11,991 nt of DNA. It comes from Desulfobacterales bacterium. Its GTDB lineage: Bacteria; Desulfobacterota; Desulfobacteria; Desulfobacterales; 4be13. The notes beneath the pieces were generated by a model. That model did no database searches, was not told where the DNA came from, and was given only the letters and a program-made list of their open reading frames with translations. Shown in pieces: positions 7,665 to 11,991 of this stretch. Where the stretch lies: assembly GCA_029940115.1 (NCBI GenBank), contig JAOZRQ010000175.1:1-11991 (forward strand), written 5' to 3'. The number at the start of each line of letters is the position of its first letter. The stretch's first letter is position 1. The position numbers and the translations under genes were made by a program.

Positions 7665-8057
7665 TCACATCTCCAATCCGGATATGAGGGCTTCAATCAG
7701 CTCGTCCTCGCTCCAAGGTTTGTGCAGACAGCGATGCAGGTTCGCATGTTTCCGAGTCCGTTCAATGGCCTCCTCATTCGCCTGTCCGGTCAGCATCACC
7801 TTCACAATGCCCGGAAACTGCTGATGGACCCGTATGAGAAACTCATCCCCCTTCATGTCCGGCATGAGCCAGTCAGACACAATGATCAGTATTTCAACCC
7901 CGTCCTCATAAAATTCTTGGATGACTTCAAAGGCCTCATCGGCACTTTCAGCGAATTCATAACTGTAACGGCTGCCGAAATGCCTCTGGAGCTGATCTCT
8001 AAGACTGGTCAGTATGATCTGCTCATCATCAACGCATAAGATGGCTTTTTCAGGCAT
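7665..8057 (-). CDS. Stand-alone response regulator receiver protein
   Basis: A 130-aa single receiver domain. Conserved residues are D10 and D11 in CVDDE, the phospho-acceptor D62 in VSDWLMP, T90 in LTGQAN and K113 in HKPW. LTGQA...KPW receivers are the type often attached to HD-GYP or similar outputs, but nothing follows the domain here. ATG 8057 matches the paralogous receiver of the next gene. A TTG at 8111 would add 18 residues made only of repeat DNA. There is no Shine-Dalgarno: the 39 bases before the ATG are CAAC-rich repeat. It ends 4 bp before the next kinase gene. It probably shuttles phosphoryl groups among the neighbouring kinases or works by protein contact. Confidence 0.93.
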   Translation of the reverse strand: MPEKAILCVDDEQIILTSLRDQLQRHFGSRYSYEFAESADEAFEVIQEFYEDGVEILIIVSDWLMPDMKGDEFLIRVHQQFPGIVKVMLTGQANEEAIERTRKHANLHRCLHKPWSEDELIEALISGLEM

Positions 8058-8096
8058 GTTGGTGGTTGTCCGTTGGTTGTTTGTTGACTGTTGGCC
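8058..8096 (-). repeat. CAAC heptamer-type repeat abutting start codon
   Basis: On the minus strand CAAC recurs at spacings 7, 7, 4, 7, 7 and ends directly at the ATG of the receiver gene, occupying the place of a Shine-Dalgarno. A similar run precedes the DUF488 ATG (11302-11336); both contain CAACGGACAAC. Confidence 0.7.
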
Positions 8097-8121
8097 CTGA
8101 GTACAGGACAAAAAATTGCTG

Positions 8122-8148
8122 ATTATAACGGATTTGGGAGCCCGTGAA
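8122..8148 (-). promoter_or_regulatory. Candidate promoter for receiver-kinase genes
   Basis: On the minus strand a perfect TATAAT (8122-8127) lies 65 bp before the receiver start. A weak -35 (TTCACG, 8143-8148) would come from the last hexamer of the adjacent array at 15-bp spacing. Bases 8098-8127 resemble 10791-10820, so the -10 may instead belong to a dispersed repeat. Confidence 0.3.
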
Positions 8149-8411
8149 CGTGAACTTATACGTGAACGTGAACGTGAACTTATACGTGAACGTGAACTTA
8201 TACTTGAATGTGAACGTGAACTTATACGTGAACGTGAACTTATACTTACTTATACGTAAACGTGAACTTATACTTGAACTTGGACTTATGCTTGAACGTG
8301 AACTTATACTTGAACGTGAACGTGAACTTATACGTGAACGTGAACTTATATGTGAACGTGAACTTATACTTGAACTTGGACTTATGCTTGAACTTGGACT
8401 TATGCTTGAAC
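8144..8411. repeat. Hexamer array A, 44 units (GTGAAC/TTATAC family)
   Basis: There are 44 six-base units broken once by a 4-base TTAC after the 17th. A higher-order 18-bp pattern is visible: GTGAAC GTGAAC TTATAC dominates, with later TTGAAC TTGGAC TTATGC variants. Units fit KTNNAY. It fills the gap between the upstream kinase and the receiver gene. Translation gives VNVNLY or SSIS/TFTY strings, which I regard as artefacts. Confidence 0.95.
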
Positions 8412-8427
8412 TTGCCTGCAAATGAAT

Positions 8428-8565
8428 GTTCACGTTCACGGGCATGTTCATGTTCATGTTCACGTTCATGTTCACGTTCACGTTCATGTTCATGTTCATG
8501 TTCAAGTTCACGTTCAAGTTCACGTTCACGGGCACGTTCATGTTCACGTTCACGGGCACGTGAAC
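8428..8565. repeat. Hexamer array B, inverted (GTTCAC family)
   Basis: Twenty-two six-base units of GTTCAC, GTTCAT, GTTCAA, GGGCAT and GGGCAC are followed by one GTGAAC (8560-8565) that touches the TAG stop of the upstream kinase (8566-8568). The units are the reverse complement of array A, with a 16-base non-repeat spacer (8412-8427) between the arrays. Confidence 0.95.
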
Positions 8566-10002
8566 CTACTGCCGAATCGGCAGGAATACGCTGAATGTTG
8601 TTTTGCCTGGCTCGCTTTCCACGTCTATCCGCCCCTGATGCCGGTCAATGATCTTCCGGACGATGTCCAGCCCCAATCCGCTCCCTTCCCCAGCCGGCTT
8701 GGTGGTGAAAAAGGGCTCGAACATCTTGGCCCGAACATCATCTGGAACACCTTTGCCTGAATCGGTCATCCGGATGATGATCCAACCGGCTTCCGGGTCG
8801 GAATCGGCCCCCTCTGAGGCCCGAACGGAAATTTCCAGCTGGCCCTTGCCATCCATGGCATAAATCGCGTTGTGAATGATATTGGTCCAGACTTGGTTCA
8901 GTTCGTCCGGATGGCAGGGGATGTGAGGCACGGCACTGTAATTTTTTATGATCTCAATCCCCCGTTTCAGCTGATTGTAATAGAGGGTCAGCACCACGTC
9001 AATCCCCTCCGTGACGACAGCTTGGATCATCTGGCCCGAATCATCATGCCGGGCATAGCTTTTCAGGGCAAAGACCACTTTGGAGACCCGCTCCACCGCG
9101 GTCTTGATGTTCTGACTGTTGTTCTGCTGGACAAACAGGTTGTATGCGGTTTGCAAGATGAAGGGGCTCTCCTTCTCCTTCAAGAGGGGGATGAAGGCAG
9201 AGACATCCTGATGGACGCCCATGTTCACCAGAATGTTTGACGCGGATTCTGCGTCATCAATTTCGTGGTCTTCCAGCACCTTTCTGAGTGACCGCCTCTT
9301 TTTCCTGGCCTCTCTCGAAGATAGGGTCTCCTTGCTTTTCAGGGCGGCTTCTGAAAGCGCAAAGAAATCAGCCTGACGCTCAAAAGAGAGATGCTGAATC
9401 AGTCGGGGCAGTTCCCGGACCGATGCATTGAGCGCGTTGGTGATGTTGTTGATCGAGGCCTGAATGGCACCTAGGGGGGTGTTGATCTCATGGGCAATTC
9501 CGGCCACAAGATGGCCCAGCGCGGCCATCTTCTCTTGAAGGACCAGCTGATTCTGCGTGGCCTTGAGTTGTTCCAAGGCGTCGGTCAATGCCTTGTTTTT
9601 CTCTTCAAGGCGCGTTTGCAGGCTTCGCAAGGAGAGATGCGTCTCCACTCGGGCCAGAACCTCCTCGGCCTGAAACGGTTTCGTGATGTAATCCACCCCT
9701 CCGAGGGAAAAGCCTTTCACCTTGTCAAAGAGATCGTTCTTTGCGCTGATGAAGATGACGGGGATATCGCAGGTTCGTTCATCTGCCTTCAATCTTTCGC
9801 AGACCTCATAGCCATCCATGCCGGGCATCATGATGTCGAGCAGTATCAGATCCGGAGGTTCGGCCTGGGCGGCCGAAACTGCCATCGCGCCGTCTGGAAC
9901 TGGCCGGACCCTATATTCCCGTTCCGCAAAAATGCCTGCCAACAGGCGCAGGTTGGCGTGGGTGTCATCAACCGCCAAAATGTTTCCTTTTCTGCCGGCC
10001 AT
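8566..10002 (-). CDS. Response-regulator/sensor histidine kinase with long DHp-ATPase linker
   Basis: A soluble kinase of 478 aa. ATG 10002 is chosen because AGAGGA lies 5 nt upstream and MAGRKGNILAVDD is a standard receiver start; the frame is open to 10101 but without homology-like sequence. Receiver about 7-122 (D12, D13, D56 in LLDIMMPGMDG, K108). A coiled coil (about 124-160) leads to HisKA H171 in AGIAHEINTPLG. HATPase has N374/N378, D414 (TDSGKGVP) and GLGL at 442-445. H171 to N378 spans 207 residues, against 117-140 in the two neighbours. The extra part (about 200-300) is charged and helix-rich. No membrane segment or output domain is present. It is first in the minus-strand kinase series; the next gene is 508 bp away across hexamer arrays. 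Confidence 0.93.
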   Translation of the reverse strand: MAGRKGNILAVDDTHANLRLLAGIFAEREYRVRPVPDGAMAVSAAQAEPPDLILLDIMMPGMDGYEVCERLKADERTCDIPVIFISAKNDLFDKVKGFSLGGVDYITKPFQAEEVLARVETHLSLRSLQTRLEEKNKALTDALEQLKATQNQLVLQEKMAALGHLVAGIAHEINTPLGAIQASINNITNALNASVRELPRLIQHLSFERQADFFALSEAALKSKETLSSREARKKRRSLRKVLEDHEIDDAESASNILVNMGVHQDVSAFIPLLKEKESPFILQTAYNLFVQQNNSQNIKTAVERVSKVVFALKSYARHDDSGQMIQAVVTEGIDVVLTLYYNQLKRGIEIIKNYSAVPHIPCHPDELNQVWTNIIHNAIYAMDGKGQLEISVRASEGADSDPEAGWIIIRMTDSGKGVPDDVRAKMFEPFFTTKPAGEGSGLGLDIVRKIIDRHQGRIDVESEPGKTTFSVFLPIRQ

Positions 10003-10100
10003 GTCATTCCTCTTGATTGTGTTGGATGTCAAACCAATTTCCCTTGATCGGCTCGGGTTGCCGCCAGATTTGGCAATCCCCTGACACTTGTCCCCGACCA

Positions 10101-10129
10101 TCTATAGAGTTCAACAAAAAGATTGTCCC
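10101..10129 (-). promoter_or_regulatory. Weak candidate promoter upstream of first kinase
   Basis: On the minus strand GGGACA (10124-10129) and TATAGA (10101-10106) are 17 bp apart, about 100 bp before the ATG at 10002. Each hexamer matches consensus at four of six bases. No other promoter is evident. Confidence 0.25.
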
Positions 10130-10140
10130 AGTTTCGGGCA

Positions 10141-10161
10141 GGGAGTTTTCAAACACCTTCT
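10141..10161. repeat. Inverted copy of the 21-bp end of the 726-840 element
   Basis: This segment, starting GGGAGTTTTC and ending ACACCTTCT, is the exact reverse complement of 726-746. It lies upstream of the kinase block, while the other copy lies downstream of rng. Confidence 0.85.
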
Positions 10162-10209
10162 AGGGAAAATGGTATTTCTGAGTCTTTGAACTTGAACTTG
10201 AACTTGAAC
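10160..10209 (+). repeat. 22-bp box (copy 2) followed by (TTGAAC)4
   Basis: Bases 10160-10181 match the minus-strand box at 2704-2725 at 20 of 22 positions. Four perfect TTGAAC hexamers follow at 10186-10209. This repeats the box-plus-hexamer arrangement seen near 2566-2725. Confidence 0.7.
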
Positions 10210-10411
10210 TCAAAAAGGTTTTAAACATGAAGTAGAACGATTTTTTAAATCGTGCGTGTCAATTCCTTTGGCGTTAAAAAAATTTGAACTGTCAAACAAA
10301 GTACTGCTGTCAATTAGCATAAAAAAAGTCAAATTTCAAACCTTTTCTGAAAGTTCCTTACAGATCAAGGAAAATGAGGTGAGGCATCCTTCAAAAAAAA
10401 ACGAAAGTTTG
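10210..10411. other. AT-rich non-coding spacer
   Basis: I see no gene. It contains the second copy (10231-10266) of the 36-bp repeat found at 594-629, and several A/T runs. GGCATCCTTCA at 10383-10393 duplicates the terminus of the palindromic element that begins at 10412. Confidence 0.5.
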
Positions 10412-10560
10412 GGCATCCTTCATTTCATATGAAAAGTGGTTTGCACTTTTCGGATGGGAAAAGTTTGCAGTTCCGCCTTCAGGCGGTGTGGCACCGCCTG
10501 AAGGCGGAACCACAAACTTTTTCGTCTCAAAAAACTGTAAGCTGATGGATGAAGGATGCC
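10412..10560. repeat. Palindromic MITE-like element 1
   Basis: The termini GGCATCCTTCAT (10412-10423) and ATGAAGGATGCC (10549-10560) are perfect 12-bp inverted repeats. The centre is a perfect 19-bp stem, GTTCCGCCTTCAGGCGGTG (10470-10488) with 10492-10510, around a 3-base loop. The stem extends beyond a 2x2 internal loop through AAGTTTG/CAAACTT. It has no coding capacity; the ORFs crossing it are by-products of the palindrome. Confidence 0.85.
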
Positions 10561-10582
10561 AAAGTTTGTAATCTATTTTCCT

Positions 10583-10704
10583 GTGTACAGGACAAAAATA
10601 ATGATTGAGGAAGGAAACCCGGCTTTTTCTTGCAGTTGGGAAGTCGGCCCGTTTGGGAAAAAGCCGACTTTCTCGCCCGTTCCCGATTTTTTGTCCTCGT
10701 ACAC
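10583..10704. repeat. Palindromic element with GTGTAC-AGGACAAAAA ends
   Basis: GTGTACAGGACAAAAA (10583-10598) is inverted at 10688-10704 with one extra base. Internal inverted pairs are GGCTTTTTC (10621-10629) with 10657-10665, and AAGTCGGC (10641-10648) with GCCGACTT (10663-10670). GAAACCCGGCTTTTTC (10614-10629) recurs at 11942-11957. Confidence 0.65.
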
Positions 10705-10790
10705 AGTCTATTTTCATAAAATTTTATGGACAGCCATTGACATTCATTTTTTATGCCATTATATTCAACCATAGGTTGGACGGATAAAAC

Positions 10791-10820
10791 TGAGTACAGG
10801 ATAAGAAGTTGTTCTTTATA
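10791..10820. repeat. 30-bp dispersed repeat TGAGTACAGGA...TTATA
   Basis: It matches 8098-8127 at about 24 of 30 positions, sharing TGAGTACAGGA at one end and TTATA at the other. The core TACAGGACAAAAA also occurs at 10586-10598. Palindromic element 2 begins at the very next base. Confidence 0.6.
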
Positions 10821-10931
10821 GGCATCTTTCATTTTGCCTGAAAGGTGGTTTGCACTTTTCAGTTTGCAGTTCCGCCTCTCGGCGGTGCCACACCGCCTGA
10901 AGGCGGAACTTCTGGCAAAATGAAAGATGCC
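10821..10931. repeat. Palindromic MITE-like element 2
   Basis: The termini GGCATCTTTCATTTTGCC (10821-10838) and 10914-10931 are perfect 18-bp inverted repeats. The centre (10869-10909) has the same GTTCCGCC...GGCGGAAC hairpin as element 1, with about three mismatches in the stem. The shared arm GTGGTTTGCACTTTTC confirms common descent with element 1. Confidence 0.9.
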
Positions 10932-10969
10932 GATTTTCATAAAATTTTCATAAAAAATGAAAATTTTTC

Positions 10970-10998
10970 TTGACACCCTCATTTTTTTAGTGTATTAA
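10970..10998 (+). promoter_or_regulatory. Sigma70-type promoter of tRNA-Gln
   Basis: A perfect TTGACA (10970-10975), a 17-base spacer and TATTAA (10993-10998). The expected start is near 11005, about 11 bases before the mature tRNA. The upstream A/T tracts at 10933-10969 resemble an UP element. Confidence 0.85.
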
Positions 10999-11015
10999 GT
11001 CAGATCAAAAGTCAT

Positions 11016-11089
11016 TGGGGGATCGTCTAATGGTAGGACGACGGGTTCTGGCCCCGTTAATCCAGGTTCGAATCCTGGTCCCTCAGCCA
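11016..11089 (+). tRNA. tRNA-Gln (anticodon CTG)
   Basis: A full cloverleaf. The acceptor TGGGGGA (11016-11022) pairs with TCCCTCA (11079-11085) with one G-U. The anticodon stem is ACGGG/CCCGT around TTCTGGC, giving anticodon CTG at 11048-11050. The T arm is CCAGG-TTCGAAT-CCTGG. The discriminator is G86 and CCA is encoded (11087-11089). The gene decodes CAG and is transcribed alone from the promoter just upstream. Confidence 0.97.
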
Positions 11090-11097
11090 TGAAAAAG

Positions 11098-11127
11098 GGT
11101 TGCAGGAAAATTCCTGCAACCTTTTTT
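11098..11127 (+). terminator. Intrinsic terminator after tRNA-Gln
   Basis: A perfect 11-bp stem, GGTTGCAGGAA (11098-11108) with TTCCTGCAACC (11111-11121), a 2-base apex and six T residues (11122-11127), starting 9 bases after the CCA. Confidence 0.93.
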
Positions 11128-11169
11128 GTTGACTGTGACCAGTGGCCGACAAATCACTGGTCACTGTTG
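11128..11169. repeat. Heptamer-periodic segment with 10-bp inverted repeat
   Basis: GTGACCAGTG (11135-11144) is inverted at 11155-11164. The segment divides into six 7-base units (GTTGACT, GTGACCA, GTGGCCG, ACAAATC, ACTGGTC, ACTGTTG), related to the units in the hybrid-kinase linker at 3542-3614. Confidence 0.55.
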
Positions 11170-11181
11170 ATGGCAAGACGG

Positions 11182-11286
11182 GGTTCGGATTTGGCAATCC
11201 GAACCGGGCGTCCGCACCCATGTCCGCTCGCGCCGGATTGCCAAATCCGGCGGCGGATGTGGGGTTCGGATTTGGCAATCCGAACC
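11182..11286. repeat. Cluster of three REP-like hairpins
   Basis: GGTTCGGATT-TGGC-AATCCGAACC occurs at 11182-11205 and 11263-11286, each with a perfect 10-bp stem. Between them CGCCGGATT-GCCA-AATCCGGCG (11231-11252) has the same GGATT..AATCC core in opposite loop orientation with a different stem base. The layout, two alike and one inverted, resembles a BIME-type arrangement. Confidence 0.85.
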
Positions 11287-11301
11287 GGGCGTGAGAGGGG
11301 A

Positions 11302-11336
11302 TGACAACAGACAACACTCAACGGACAACACTCAAA
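11302..11336 (+). repeat. CAAC heptamers abutting the DUF488 start codon
   Basis: Five 7-base units (TGACAAC, AGACAAC, ACTCAAC, GGACAAC, ACTCAAA) end exactly at ATG 11337. No Shine-Dalgarno lies between the repeats and that ATG. Confidence 0.8.
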
Positions 11337-11927
11337 ATGAACGACCTGTTCACCATCGGCCATTCCACCCACACAACAGAAAAATTCGTTGAGTTGCTCT
11401 CCATGCACGGCATCACCGCGGTCTGTGATGTCCGCTCAAGCCCGTACAGCAAGTACAACCCCCAGTTCAACCGGGAGACGCTTCAGAAGGAGCTGAAAGC
11501 GCATGGCATGGCATATGTCTTTCTCGGCGATCATCTCGGACCGAGAAGTGATGATCCTGAATGTTACACGGATGGCAAGGTTCAGTACGACCAGCTGGCA
11601 GAGAAATCCCGCTTCCGCCAAGGTTTGGACAGGGTGAGAAAGGGGATGGCGTCTTACCGCGTTGCCCTGATGTGCTCAGAGAAGGACCCGTTGACCTGCC
11701 ACCGGATGATCCTGGTCTGCCGGCATCTTCGAGCAGATGAGATTGACATCTGGCACATTCTGGAGGATGGCCGCGTTGAAAATAACCGGGATTCAGAGAA
11801 GCGGCTGATGGATCATCTGAAGATTCCCCAAGCAGAACTGTTTGACACTGAGGAAGATCTGATTCAGCGGGCATACAACAAGCAAGGTGAGCGGATCGCT
11901 TATGCAAAGAAGCGAGACGAAGGTTGA
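11337..11927 (+). CDS. DUF488 family protein
   Basis: A 196-aa soluble protein of the DUF488 family, whose biochemical role is not established. Family motifs are plain: FTIGHST near the N-terminus, VRSSPYSKYNPQFN, VFLGDHLGPRSDD, the signature CSEKDPLTCHR with a conserved Cys and His, and IWHIL. The family normally starts a few residues before TIGHS, so ATG 11337 is preferred. ATG 11301 would add 12 residues (MTTDNTQRTTLK) encoded wholly by heptamer repeat; it has AGAGGGG directly against the ATG, too close for ideal initiation, so it remains possible. The gene is preceded by the hairpin cluster and is on the opposite strand from the kinase block. The last residues are charged (AKKRDEG). No neighbour suggests a pathway. 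Confidence 0.92.
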   Translation: MNDLFTIGHSTHTTEKFVELLSMHGITAVCDVRSSPYSKYNPQFNRETLQKELKAHGMAYVFLGDHLGPRSDDPECYTDGKVQYDQLAEKSRFRQGLDRVRKGMASYRVALMCSEKDPLTCHRMILVCRHLRADEIDIWHILEDGRVENNRDSEKRLMDHLKIPQAELFDTEEDLIQRAYNKQGERIAYAKKRDEG

Positions 11928-11991
11928 AAAGAAACCCGAAAGAAACCCGGCTTTTTCCCCCGAAAGTGCCGACTCCCGCCAGAAAAAAAGC
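11928..11991. other. Non-coding tail with start of a dispersed repeat
   Basis: GAAACCCGGCTTTTTC at 11942-11957 is identical to 10614-10629 inside a palindromic element, suggesting another copy begins here and continues past the window. Confidence 0.5.

Noticed and set aside
8144..8565. CRISPR array
   Set aside because: The repeats are 6 bp and contiguous, with no constant-length spacers, and no cas gene is nearby.
8050..8594. ORFs of VN/LY, NV/NM and SR repeats on both strands
   Set aside because: They are generated by the 6-bp arrays, which are open in several frames; no domain or ribosome-binding site supports them.
10391..10982. Minus-strand ORFs of 108 and 151 aa
   Set aside because: They run through the palindromic elements and repeat DNA; the encoded FRRCGTAERRNCKL-type sequence is a translated repeat.

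Overview
The window looks like a repeat-rich bacterial chromosome, most likely a sulfate-reducer-type Desulfobacterota (delta-proteobacterial) genome. That assignment is inference. It rests on soluble multi-receiver hybrid histidine kinases, SSKLKAQ- and LTAYSLQ-type low-complexity inserts in proteins, many interspersed palindromic elements, and an RNase G/E family enzyme. No marker in the window fixes the taxon.

Layout. Positions 1-570 hold a 200-bp tandem repeat (two identical copies plus a diverged, truncated third). Positions 570-858 are non-coding, with a hairpin-rich palindromic element. From 859 to 10002 all five genes lie on the minus strand. In transcription order they are: a REC-HisKA-HATPase kinase (10002-8566), a stand-alone receiver (8057-7665), a second REC-HisKA-HATPase kinase (7660-6272), a very large hybrid kinase REC-PAS-HisKA-HATPase-REC-REC-HPt (6188-2916), and RNase G (2319-859). 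A long non-coding block (about 10100-11015) carries at least three palindromic MITE-like elements. It is followed by a plus-strand tRNA-Gln(CTG) with a clear sigma70-type promoter and intrinsic terminator, a cluster of three REP-like hairpins, and a plus-strand DUF488 gene (11337-11927).

How the genes may work together. None of the four signalling proteins shows a membrane segment, and none has a DNA-binding or enzymatic output domain. Both smaller kinases take their input through an N-terminal receiver, and the only obvious small-molecule-type sensor is one PAS domain in the large hybrid. With a free receiver and an HPt also present, the set reads as a cytoplasmic multi-step phosphorelay whose final output lies outside the window. 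RNase G is probably a housekeeping neighbour; a functional link is not shown.

The most unusual feature is the amount and placement of simple-sequence DNA. Heptamer repeats sit in frame inside the third receiver of the large kinase and in its REC-HPt linker. They also directly abut two start codons where a Shine-Dalgarno would be expected, and occur at the stop codons of two genes. Separate hexamer arrays (GTGAAC family) fill two intergenic gaps of the kinase block, one of them as two opposed arrays that could pair into a very long hairpin. Several short repeats recur on both flanks of the 726-10161 block.
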